A stretch of 46,602 nucleotides of DNA from positions 1 through 46,602 of the forward strand of contig JAGDVQ010000012.1 of NCBI GenBank assembly GCA_023255715.1, in the 5' to 3' direction. The translations under genes were made by a program, and so were the position numbers. Under the pieces are notes generated by a model, which worked only from the letters and a program-made list of their open reading frames with translations, searched no databases and was not told the origin of the DNA. Origin of the DNA: Thiomonas sp. GTDB lineage: Bacteria; Pseudomonadota; Gammaproteobacteria; Burkholderiales; Burkholderiaceae_C. Position 1 is the stretch's first letter; each line of letters opens with the position of its first letter. Below are positions 1 through 7,308 of the stretch, one piece after another.

Positions 1-1
1 C

Positions 2-490
2 AAGGAGATCGGTAATGGGGGTATCCCGGATACCCACAATGTTGAATGCATGAAAAACTGCGCTCCAAAACCCAAGGTCGAAACCTTCATCCCGGAGTAC
101 GCCATGAACACCTGGGGTAACTTGGCTGATGAAACGCGTCCTTGGGGCCCGATCCGTGGTCTGGTGACGGTCTCTCAGGCCGAGTTGAAAAAGGCTGAGG
201 AGAAAAAGGCTTCAGCAGCCAATGACCCGAATGCCAAGGTGGTTGCCTTGATCAAGGGCAGCGGCTGTATTGCCTGCCACAGCTTTGGCGACAACAAGCT
301 GGTTGGTCCCGGGTACAAGGAAATTGCTGGGAAGTATGGTGGCAAGAAGGACATGGTTGCCGAACTCACGACTCGCATCATCAAGGGCGGTTCTGGGGTT
401 TGGGGTTCAATTCCCATGCCGCCGCAAACCATCAGCGAAGCGGATGCCAAGATGATTGCCGAGTGGGTTGTCGACGGCGCCAAGCAGTAA
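2..490 (+). CDS. soxD: SoxD, sulfane dehydrogenase cytochrome subunit (3' part only)
   Basis: C-terminal 162 codons of a c-type cytochrome whose start lies before the window; the frame is open from base 2. It contains the stretch GIPDTHNVECMKNC, typical of SoxD, then a lysine/alanine-rich linker and a C-terminal cytochrome c domain with heme motif CIACH and a probable methionine ligand in the SIPMPPQ segment. In the Sox system SoxD partners the molybdenum protein SoxC in the periplasm and removes six electrons from the sulfane sulfur carried on SoxY. soxC is expected just upstream but is not in view. soxY follows after 49 bases with a good ribosome binding site, so the genes are probably co-transcribed. 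Identity is strong from motif and context; total length is unknown. Confidence 0.88.
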   Translation, partial: KEIGNGGIPDTHNVECMKNCAPKPKVETFIPEYAMNTWGNLADETRPWGPIRGLVTVSQAELKKAEEKKASAANDPNAKVVALIKGSGCIACHSFGDNKLVGPGYKEIAGKYGGKKDMVAELTTRIIKGGSGVWGSIPMPPQTISEADAKMIAEWVVDGAKQ

Positions 491-539
491 AACGTTATTC
501 AGATACAGGTACGTCCTGTTCACTTTAAGGAGAAGACTG

Positions 540-1013
540 ATGAATCAAACTCGTCGCCAGGTCATGCAGATCGGTGCAGGCGCAGCCGCCTTGGGCGTTG
601 CTGCAACGGCTGGTCTCATGCCTAACATCGCGCTTGCCGCTGACGCTCCGGGCTGGAACGCCCCATTGTTCGAAGCCAAGACGTTCGCCGACGCGGCCAA
701 GATCTGGGGTGGTACGCCCACTGAAAGCACTGACGTGACCATCATCGGTCCGGACATCGCTGAAAACGGCGCCGTGGTTCCTGTTGGAGTTAAGAGCAAC
801 GCATCTGGTACAACTGCTCTTGCCATCATGGTCGAGAAAAACCCCACGACGCTGGCTGCCATGTTCAACATGACAGACGTGTCTGTCCCCAATGTCGCCA
901 CTCGTATCAAGATGGCACAGACTTGCAATGTGTACGCTGTGGCGAAAGTCGGCGACAAACTGCTGTTCAGCAAGAAAGAAATCAAGGTCACTCTGGGTGG
1001 TTGCGGCGGCTGA
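540..1013 (+). CDS. soxY: SoxY, sulfur-carrier subunit of SoxYZ
   Basis: A 157-residue protein with a twin-arginine export signal (TRRQVMQIGAGAAALG, about residues 4-19, cut probably near ALAADA). It ends in the hallmark SoxY C-terminus GGCGG, whose cysteine (residue 155) carries the sulfur substrate while SoxAX, SoxB and SoxCD act on it in turn in the periplasm. SoxY has the only obvious signal of the SoxYZ pair, so SoxZ probably travels with it through Tat. The start at 540 is chosen over an in-frame start at 456 because AAGGAG lies just upstream, the signal peptide begins there, and 456 is inside soxD. A small hairpin (505-519) sits in the soxD-soxY gap. Confidence 0.96.
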   Translation: MNQTRRQVMQIGAGAAALGVAATAGLMPNIALAADAPGWNAPLFEAKTFADAAKIWGGTPTESTDVTIIGPDIAENGAVVPVGVKSNASGTTALAIMVEKNPTTLAAMFNMTDVSVPNVATRIKMAQTCNVYAVAKVGDKLLFSKKEIKVTLGGCGG

Positions 1014-1091
1014 TCGCAACACTCAACACGCATTGAAATCTTCAGATTCTGCTGACTGACAGCAATCACCCAAATTCAAGGAGTAAAAACT

Positions 1092-1403
1092 ATGGCTTTC
1101 CCGATGCGTATGCGGGCCAACGTCGAAGGCGATGCAGTTGTGGTGCGCGTTCTGATGACTCACCCCGAAGAAACTGGTCTTCTGAAAGACAAGGCTGGTC
1201 AGATCATTCCGGCTCACTTCATCCAGTCCGTCACCTGCAAGAGCAATGACAAGACTGTACTGACCTGCGATTGGGGTACGGCGATCTCTAAGAATCCTTT
1301 CCTGGAGTTTCGCTTCAAGGGCGGCAAAAGTGGCGACAAAGTGACCGTGTCTTGGATTGATAACAAGGGCGATACGTCCACTGCAGACACCACGGTGTCC
1401 TGA
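1092..1403 (+). CDS. soxZ: SoxZ, partner subunit of the sulfur carrier
   Basis: A 103-residue protein of the usual SoxZ size, an all-beta immunoglobulin-like fold with no signal peptide. It begins MAFPMRMRANVEGD and contains the family segments LMTHPEETGL and IIPAHFIQSV. It forms a heterodimer with SoxY and helps present the SoxY carrier arm to the other Sox enzymes. AAGGAG precedes the ATG by a normal distance. It lies 78 bases after soxY, and a strong hairpin follows it before soxA, so soxYZ transcript levels may exceed those of the genes behind. Confidence 0.96.
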   Translation: MAFPMRMRANVEGDAVVVRVLMTHPEETGLLKDKAGQIIPAHFIQSVTCKSNDKTVLTCDWGTAISKNPFLEFRFKGGKSGDKVTVSWIDNKGDTSTADTTVS

Positions 1404-1410
1404 TGTTTTT

Positions 1411-1440
1411 ATGCGCTAAGCCGCAAGGCTTAGCGCATTT
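1411..1440 (+). terminator. Hairpin between soxZ and soxA
   Basis: Perfect 12-bp stem (ATGCGCTAAGCC at 1411-1422 with GGCTTAGCGCAT at 1427-1438) closed by a GCAA tetraloop and followed by only a short T run (1438-1441). A T run also precedes it. This may be a weak or partial terminator, or a processing and stability element within the operon. Confidence 0.7.
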
Positions 1441-1467
1441 TGGTTTATTCACCGCTGCGAGGAGACT

Positions 1468-2313
1468 ATGAGAAACCGTACAAAAAAGACGGCCATCTTG
1501 GCCGGGGTTGCGCTACCCGCCGTGCTGTGGGTTGGGGGAATTGCAAGTCATGCAAACGCGGCCTCAATCACAAACGAAGGCAATCAGTATCTTGCCCTGA
1601 TGAACGAAATGGGTGGAAATCCTGCGGATTTCAACATCGATGATGGCAAGAAGTTGTGGACTGAAAAACGGGGCCCTAAGAATGCCTCGATGGAACAATG
1701 CGACTTGGGCCTCGGCCCTGGCGTCCTTAAGGGTGCATATGCACAACTTCCTCGCTACTTTGCCGACACTGGCAAGGTGCAAGATCTTGAATCTCGGCTA
1801 ATTACCTGCATGGAAACCCTGCAAGGTTTCACCGAGCAGCAGGCTGAGCATGACGCTTTCGCGAAGGAAAGCGGCAATGCAACTCCCTTGGTCAACATGG
1901 CTATGTATGTTGCCCATGAATCTGACAAGATGAAAATTGCTATTCCGCAAAATACTCCAGAAGAAAAATTGGCTTATGAGAACGGCAAGAAGCTGTTCTT
2001 CTATCGCAGCGGACCATTCAGTTTCTCTTGTGCTACCTGCCACTCCGAAAAAGACAAGCGCATCAAGATCTCTGCGTTGCCGGATCTCGTCGATACCGGG
2101 CCAAAGGGCGCGGCAGTGTCTTATGCCACATGGCCAGCCTATCCGAACTCACAGGGCGTCGCTCGTACGCTTGAGTGGCGCATGTTGGCTTGCTTCCGCC
2201 AACAGCGTTTCCCCATGCCAAAGATGACGTCGAACGCTGTGATCGACCTGATTACTTACATGGGCGTGAATTCGAACGGTGCAACGCTGAACACGCCGTC
2301 GTTCAAGCGCTGA
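1468..2313 (+). CDS. soxA: SoxA, L-cysteine S-thiosulfotransferase cytochrome subunit (monoheme type)
   Basis: A 281-residue periplasmic cytochrome with an N-terminal signal peptide (about residues 1-31). With SoxX it oxidatively couples thiosulfate to the SoxY cysteine. One heme motif, CATCH (C188, C191, H192), is visible. The catalytic cysteine is C242 in ACFRQQR, which becomes a persulfide and heme ligand in studied SoxA proteins. The N-terminal domain keeps two cysteines (C78 in EQCDLGLGPG and C114 in LITCMETL) but no CXXCH, so the first heme of diheme SoxA is absent. They may form a disulfide, as in Starkeya novella SoxA. The start at 1468 has GAGGAG upstream. The base composition is locally AT-rich. 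Confidence 0.96.
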   Translation: MRNRTKKTAILAGVALPAVLWVGGIASHANAASITNEGNQYLALMNEMGGNPADFNIDDGKKLWTEKRGPKNASMEQCDLGLGPGVLKGAYAQLPRYFADTGKVQDLESRLITCMETLQGFTEQQAEHDAFAKESGNATPLVNMAMYVAHESDKMKIAIPQNTPEEKLAYENGKKLFFYRSGPFSFSCATCHSEKDKRIKISALPDLVDTGPKGAAVSYATWPAYPNSQGVARTLEWRMLACFRQQRFPMPKMTSNAVIDLITYMGVNSNGATLNTPSFKR

Positions 2314-2329
2314 GACCTGAGGAGACAAC

Positions 2330-2980
2330 ATGAAAAGAACCACTTTGTTTGTACTCATGACCGCAGTTGCAGGAGTGCTTGGCGGTTGTGCCGGTATGAG
2401 TCAATCTGCTTCCGGCGGAAGCGATCCCTTTGCGTCCGCTTCCTTCCAAAGCATTCTAAAAAATGATTTCCAGGCCAAGGGCCAGGCAAAGCTTGATCGT
2501 CTGGTTCAGACCAAGCAGCAGTACGAATGCTCAAAATACGAGTATCTGGGTAAACCAGTTCCTGCAGATGTGAGCAAGAAACTGGAATCTGAGGCAATGG
2601 CTGGTATTGTCTATCCGAAGGACGGTCAATATCTGGGCGACTGGAAGGCTGGTCTGAAGATCGCGCAAGATGGTAAAGGGAAACAATGGAGCGATAATCC
2701 CGCAACACCCAGTGGTGGGAATTGCTTGGCTTGCCATGAAATGATCAAGAATGATCCGTCTCAGGGGAATATTGGCCCGTCGCTTTTGGATTATGGCAAG
2801 CTCCGCGGCAATAGTGAGGCAGTCCTGAAGTACACTTGGGGGCGTGTGTATGATTCTGCAGCTTACAACGCCTGTAGTTGGATGCCGTCATTTGGGGCGC
2901 ACCACATCCTCACTGAACAACAAATGAAGGATGTCATGGCGCTGCTCATGGATCCTAAGTCTCCTGTTAACGCAAACTGA
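2330..2980 (+). CDS. soxX: SoxX, L-cysteine S-thiosulfotransferase cytochrome subunit, lipoprotein-like
   Basis: A 216-residue c-type cytochrome, the redox partner of SoxA. It has one heme motif CLACH (C132, C135, H136) and a probable methionine ligand M185 in ACSWMPSFG. The N-terminus looks like a lipoprotein signal, ending VLGGC with C20 as the candidate lipidated residue, followed by a low-complexity serine/glycine stretch. About 90 residues precede the cytochrome core and include another cysteine (C67), so the protein is longer than the compact soluble SoxX proteins. It starts 16 bases after soxA, with GAGGAG before the ATG. Membrane anchoring is inferred from the lipobox alone. Confidence 0.94.
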   Translation: MKRTTLFVLMTAVAGVLGGCAGMSQSASGGSDPFASASFQSILKNDFQAKGQAKLDRLVQTKQQYECSKYEYLGKPVPADVSKKLESEAMAGIVYPKDGQYLGDWKAGLKIAQDGKGKQWSDNPATPSGGNCLACHEMIKNDPSQGNIGPSLLDYGKLRGNSEAVLKYTWGRVYDSAAYNACSWMPSFGAHHILTEQQMKDVMALLMDPKSPVNAN

Positions 2981-3003
2981 CGATAAGCTTCAATACATGT
3001 GGC

Positions 3004-3038
3004 GCCCGCCTGATCGCTATTGATTTGGCGGGCCTTTT
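3004..3038 (+). terminator. Terminator-like hairpin between soxX and soxB
   Basis: Stem GCCCGCC (3004-3010) with GGCGGGC (3027-3033), plus an inner ATC/GAT pairing across two mismatches, followed by CTTTTATTTTT. This has the form of an intrinsic terminator and lies only 21 bases before soxB, so soxB is probably expressed by read-through or from its own promoter. Confidence 0.75.
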
Positions 3039-3059
3039 ATTTTTAATGAGGATATTTGA

Positions 3060-4799
3060 ATGAGTCTGACCCGTCGTGAATTTATGGGTGTACTTGCTGC
3101 TGCAGCAGCCACCGGTTTTCCCATGACCCGTGAAGCAACTGCTGCTGAAGTCAAGAGTCTGTATAACCCGCCGAAGACGGGTAATGTGCATTTCTTGCAC
3201 ATGACGGATAGTCATGCTCATTTGCGGCCTGTTTATTTTCGCGAACCGAACGTGAACATCGGTATTGCGAGTATGGAGGGGCATCTGCCTCACCTTGTTG
3301 GCACGAATTACCTCAAGCGTGTTGGCTTCAAGCCCAATACGCGTGAGTCTTATGGATTCACCTATCTGGATTTCGAACGCGCAGCCAAGCAGTACGGCAA
3401 GATGGGGGGCTACGCGCACATTGCGACTCTGGTCAAGCAACTGAAAGCGTCCCGTCCGGGTGCGTTGTTGCTGGATGGTGGAGATACCTGGCAGGGCACG
3501 GCACTGTCGCTCTGGACCAAGGGGCAGGACATGGTTGAGGCCCAGTTGAAGCTGGGTGTTGACGTGATGACCGCACATTGGGAATTCACTTACGGCCAGG
3601 ACCGAGTCAAGGAGATTGTCAACAAGGACTTCAAGGGCAAGATCGATTTCGTCGCGCAGAACGTCAAGACGGCGGATTTTGGCGACCCGGTATTCCCGAA
3701 TTACGTGATGAAGCAGATGAATGGCGTGCAGGTTGCCATCATCGGGCAAGCCTTCCCCTACACACCGATTGCGAATCCGGGTTATCTGATTCCTGACTGG
3801 ACTTTCGGCATTGATACAGACCACATGCAAAAAGTGGTCAAGGAAGTCAAGCAGAAGGGGGCGCAGCTCGTGGTCGTCATCTCCCACAACGGGATGGACG
3901 TCGACCGCAAGATGGCCAGCCTGGTGGAAGGAATCGACTGCATCTTCGGCGGCCACACGCATGATGGCGAGGCAGTTGCCGTGGAGATTCGCCGTCCGTC
4001 AGGCGGCATGACCCTGGTGACGAATGCTGGCTCTCACGGCAAGTTCATGGGCGTGATGGATTTTGACGTCCGTGGCGGCAAGATGGTGGGCTACAAGTAC
4101 AAGTTGCTGCCGGTGTTCTCGGATTTGCTGCCTGCCGATCCGGAGATGGACGCGCTCATTACCAAGCTGCGCGCCCCGTATGAGAGCAAGCTCACTGAAG
4201 TGCTTGCGCACACGGAAGGTGTGCTGTACCGCCGCGGTAATTTCAATGGCACCTGGGACCAGTTGGTTGTCGATGCGATGCTGGCTGTGCGCGGTGGCGA
4301 TCTGGCATTCTCCCCTGGTTTCCGCTGGGGCGGCAGTCTGCTGCCTGGGTCGCCCATCACCCGCGAAGACATGATGACGCAGCTCGCCATCACGTATCCG
4401 TATTGCACCCTGTCGGACATGACCGGGGAGACGGTGAAGAACGTGATGGAAGACGTTTGCGACAACCTGTTCAACCCGGATCCCTACTACCAGCAAGGTG
4501 GCGACATGGTCCGACTCGGCGCCCTGGAGTACACCTGCGCACCGAAGGAGAAAATCGGGAACCGCATTCAGGACATGCGACTGGGGGGCAAACCCATCGA
4601 CCCGAAGAAAACCTACAAGGTGGCTGGCTGGGCGCCGGTGCAACAGGCCAGTGCGACTCCGGACAACCCGCCGATCTGGGACATTGTCGAGGAATACCTG
4701 AAGAACCAGAAGGTCATCAAGCCCCTGAAGGTCAACGAGCCCAAGCTCATCGGTGTCAAGGGCAATCCTGGTTTGGCCAGCTACAACAAAATGTTCTGA
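3060..4799 (+). CDS. soxB: SoxB, thiosulfohydrolase
   Basis: A 579-residue dimanganese enzyme of the 5'-nucleotidase/metallophosphoesterase fold. It hydrolyses the terminal sulfone from the SoxY-cysteine adduct, releasing sulfate. It starts with a Tat signal (LTRREFMGVLAAAAATG). Metal-binding motifs are HMTDSHAH (D50, H52), LLDGGDTWQG, the SoxB-type HWEFTYG, and GGHTHDGE, in the expected order; the C-terminal half is the nucleotidase-like substrate domain. Length matches the family. It lies 79 bases after soxX, behind a terminator-like hairpin, and is followed by a strong terminator, so it closes the cluster seen here. Confidence 0.97.
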   Translation: MSLTRREFMGVLAAAAATGFPMTREATAAEVKSLYNPPKTGNVHFLHMTDSHAHLRPVYFREPNVNIGIASMEGHLPHLVGTNYLKRVGFKPNTRESYGFTYLDFERAAKQYGKMGGYAHIATLVKQLKASRPGALLLDGGDTWQGTALSLWTKGQDMVEAQLKLGVDVMTAHWEFTYGQDRVKEIVNKDFKGKIDFVAQNVKTADFGDPVFPNYVMKQMNGVQVAIIGQAFPYTPIANPGYLIPDWTFGIDTDHMQKVVKEVKQKGAQLVVVISHNGMDVDRKMASLVEGIDCIFGGHTHDGEAVAVEIRRPSGGMTLVTNAGSHGKFMGVMDFDVRGGKMVGYKYKLLPVFSDLLPADPEMDALITKLRAPYESKLTEVLAHTEGVLYRRGNFNGTWDQLVVDAMLAVRGGDLAFSPGFRWGGSLLPGSPITREDMMTQLAITYPYCTLSDMTGETVKNVMEDVCDNLFNPDPYYQQGGDMVRLGALEYTCAPKEKIGNRIQDMRLGGKPIDPKKTYKVAGWAPVQQASATPDNPPIWDIVEEYLKNQKVIKPLKVNEPKLIGVKGNPGLASYNKMF

Positions 4800-4821
4800 T
4801 TTTCAGGTCTTGTGCTCACTG

Positions 4822-4855
4822 CAAACGGCCCGCTCCTTGCGGGCTGTTTGTTTTT
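4822..4855 (+). terminator. Intrinsic terminator of the sox cluster
   Basis: Continuous 12-bp stem from 4822-4833 to 4839-4850 (one G-U pair), loop TCCTT, then five T's at 4851-4855. It lies 22 bases after the soxB stop. Confidence 0.92.
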
Positions 4856-4885
4856 GTGCCAATGCAAAGCATCAACTCAGTAGCG

Positions 4886-4911
4886 ACTTGAAAAAGCTTG
4901 TTCAAGTTTTT
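4886..4911. promoter_or_regulatory. Inverted repeat upstream of pbpG
   Basis: ACTTGAA (4886-4892) and TTCAAGT (4901-4907) form a 7-bp inverted repeat with an 8-base spacer, followed by T's. It lies in the AT-rich 120 bases before the endopeptidase gene. It could be a regulator site or a weak second terminator. A poor sigma-70-like pair (TTGCGA, 17 bases, TACGCT) lies further downstream. Confidence 0.35.
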
Positions 4912-4978
4912 GATCTTGCGACTTATTCAAGCATTTGATACGCTGAACATCACATTGTCATTTTGAGTTGTTGCCGAT

Positions 4979-6343
4979 ATGCGCCCGCCCTTTTTTCACA
5001 CGTTGTTTCGCCTGCAGGGGCTGCTGCTTGTCTCGGTTCTTTTCGTGATTCTGGGCAGCACCCCGGTTTTTGCAGCGGCCAACCAAGAAATTCATCGGGA
5101 CGCGACCAAGCAGCAGACCGCAAAGAAGCATTCAGCGAAGCTGTTGAAGGAAGGACAACGGCACACGTCGAAAAGATCGATTGCAACGTCACGGCAGACT
5201 CAGAAAGCCATATCCAAGTCTGTTGCGAAGCGAAAGCCGGTCCATGTCGCTGCGCATGAGCGCCTCGTGCAAAGGCGCGTGATTGCGAAATCGCATGCGA
5301 ACGCGCGACAAAACCAGCGTGCCACGATGACGTCTGCGGCACAAGCGAACAGATCCAACGCGCTCGGATCGCATCGTCCTGATCCGCAGATTTTGAAAAC
5401 TGCACTCGTTGCTGGCGCGGCGTCCTCGGTGGTGCGTGCGACAGACAAATTGCAGGTTTCGGCAGTATCCACGGCGGCAAACGACGATCCCCTGGCCCTG
5501 CGCTCTGGTTCTGCCTTGGTGGTCGATGAGGGCACGGGCCGCATCCTCCTGAGCAAAAACGCGGATACGGCTCGCCCGATTGCCTCACTCACCAAGTTGA
5601 TGACGGCGGCCGTCATTCTTGATGCGCACCAGCCGATGGATCAGGTGCTCGAAATCACCGATGCCGATATTGACACGCTGAAATGGAGCGCGTCGCGTCT
5701 GCGTCCAGGGACAAGGCTCACTCGGGAAGAAATGCTCAAACTGGCCCTGATGTCATCGGAGAACAGGGCTGCGCATGCTTTGGCGAGAAATTACCCCGGC
5801 GGTCTGGTCGCCTTCATTGCAGCGATGAATGCGAAGGCGCGGGCGTTGGGGATGAATTCCACGCGCTATGTCGAGCCGACCGGCTTGTCGCCTCAAAACG
5901 AGTCGACTGCGCATGATCTTGCCCTGCTGGTCAAGGCGGCTTATCACTACCCGATGATCCGCGAGTTTTCAACTCACCCCGAAAGCGAAGTGGATGTCGG
6001 CCCGCGCACGCTGCAATTCCGCAATACGGATCATCTGGTCTTCAATCGCGGCTGGGACATCCTGCTGCAAAAAACCGGCTACATCAACGAGGCGGGGCAC
6101 TGCCTTGTGCTGCAGACCAAGTTCGAAGGGCGCAGAGTGATTGTGGTTCTGCTCGATGCCTGGGGTAAATATTCGCACTTTGGCGATGCGCAGCGCATTC
6201 GCACCTGGCTGGAAGCCAGGGGGTTCAATTCTCTGCATGACCCGGCTCCCAAGCTTGGAGAGGCGACGACGCATCCCGCAGCCGAGCCCGGTTTTGTGCG
6301 CACCGCCCTCGTCGAAAAGGCGCCGGCAGCGCTTGGCGAGTGA
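4979..6343 (+). CDS. pbpG: D-alanyl-D-alanine endopeptidase, PBP7 type, with long basic linker
   Basis: A 454-residue periplasmic serine peptidase of the low-molecular-weight penicillin-binding protein family, which cuts cross-links in peptidoglycan. Residues 1-33 form a signal peptide. The active-site set is complete: SLTK (S203, K206), SEN (S260-N262) and KTG (K365-G367). Between the signal and the catalytic domain lies an unusual stretch of about 130 residues, rich in Lys, Arg, Gln, Ala and Ser and probably disordered. This makes the protein longer than typical PBP7 (about 310 residues). The gene stands alone between the sox terminator and the convergent iclR gene. Confidence 0.9.
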   Translation: MRPPFFHTLFRLQGLLLVSVLFVILGSTPVFAAANQEIHRDATKQQTAKKHSAKLLKEGQRHTSKRSIATSRQTQKAISKSVAKRKPVHVAAHERLVQRRVIAKSHANARQNQRATMTSAAQANRSNALGSHRPDPQILKTALVAGAASSVVRATDKLQVSAVSTAANDDPLALRSGSALVVDEGTGRILLSKNADTARPIASLTKLMTAAVILDAHQPMDQVLEITDADIDTLKWSASRLRPGTRLTREEMLKLALMSSENRAAHALARNYPGGLVAFIAAMNAKARALGMNSTRYVEPTGLSPQNESTAHDLALLVKAAYHYPMIREFSTHPESEVDVGPRTLQFRNTDHLVFNRGWDILLQKTGYINEAGHCLVLQTKFEGRRVIVVLLDAWGKYSHFGDAQRIRTWLEARGFNSLHDPAPKLGEATTHPAAEPGFVRTALVEKAPAALGE

Positions 6344-6382
6344 ACGCAGGGGCAGGCGGTTGAGACTTGATCTGCACGCGCG

Positions 6383-7189
6383 CTAACGACGTGGCCCCCT
6401 GTAGCCCAGCGCGGCAGAAATGCGTTGCGCAGTCGACTGCACTTTGTCCAGCCAGTCTTCCATCAGCCGATCTGCAGGTGCCGAGAGCGACAGCCCGGCG
6501 ATGAGTTCGCCATCATCGTTGTAAATGCCCGCAGCCATGCAGCGCACCCCAAGTTCGAGTTCCTCGTTGTCGCGCGCAAAACCATCCACACGAACCTTGC
6601 CAAGCTCCCGTTCGAGCTGCTGCGGATTGGTGATGCTGTTGCGTGTTTGTCCTGCAAGGCCAGTGCGCAGGCTGTAGGCCTTGACACGGGACGCGTCGTC
6701 GGCAGCGAGGAACAGTTTGCCGACAGAGGTCAGATGCAGTGGCGCCCGCCCGCCAACGGAGCGAACGACTTGCATGCCGGAATGCTCGCTATAGGTGCGT
6801 TCGATGTAGACGATTTCGTCGCCCTGACGCACACTGAGATTGACCGGCTGATGGGTGAGTCGATGCAGGTCTCGCATCGGGCCGAGCGCCGCATCCCGCA
6901 CGTTCAGGCGCGCTTTCACCAGATTGCCGTACTCGAGCAGACGCATGCCCAGACGATAGGTGCCTGCATCGACCCGTTCCACCAGATGCCCCACCACAAG
7001 ATCATTGAGAATGCGGTGCGCCGTGGAGGGATGCAGTCCGGTGGCGGCGCCGATATCCTTGAGCTGCATCGGATCGGGATTGCGCGCCAGGACGTCGAGC
7101 ACAGCAAACGCACGCCCGAGCACCTGGATGGTCGGTTCTGCAGTCTGGGCTATGGCCTCAGCCGATTTGAGAGTGGCGGACTGTTGCAT
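6383..7189 (-). CDS. IclR-family transcriptional regulator, probable regulator of lutAB
   Basis: A 268-residue regulator with an N-terminal winged helix-turn-helix (IQVLGRAFAVLDVLARN, then LKDIGAATGLHPSTAHRILN) and a C-terminal IclR effector-binding domain with the family segments SVGKLFLA and VDGFARDNEELELG. It is divergent from lutA with 119 bases between, the usual arrangement for a local regulator, and an inverted repeat lies in that gap. The start at 7189 is preferred over 7285 because the longer form would run through the promoter region and add no family sequence. No clear ribosome binding site precedes it. The effector is unknown; lactate or another hydroxy acid is a guess from context. 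Confidence 0.87.
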   Translation of the reverse strand: MQQSATLKSAEAIAQTAEPTIQVLGRAFAVLDVLARNPDPMQLKDIGAATGLHPSTAHRILNDLVVGHLVERVDAGTYRLGMRLLEYGNLVKARLNVRDAALGPMRDLHRLTHQPVNLSVRQGDEIVYIERTYSEHSGMQVVRSVGGRAPLHLTSVGKLFLAADDASRVKAYSLRTGLAGQTRNSITNPQQLERELGKVRVDGFARDNEELELGVRCMAAGIYNDDGELIAGLSLSAPADRLMEDWLDKVQSTAQRISAALGYRGPRR

Positions 7190-7215
7190 TGCGGAAATTT
7201 TATAGTCTGGAATGC

Positions 7216-7249
7216 ATTTTTGCCTACCGGAAAAGTGCGAGGCAAAAAT
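7216..7249. promoter_or_regulatory. Inverted repeat in the iclR-lutA intergenic region, candidate operator
   Basis: ATTTTTGCCT (7216-7225) and AGGCAAAAAT (7240-7249) form a perfect 10-bp inverted repeat with a 14-base spacer, about midway between the divergent iclR and lutA starts. A TATAAA (7204-7199, minus strand) lies on the iclR side. The position suits a regulator that controls both genes. Confidence 0.55.
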
Positions 7250-7308
7250 TGCGTCAGGCTGTCGTCTCTCGTCAGCAAGCCACAAGCCACCCGGTTGATA
7301 ATGACCAG

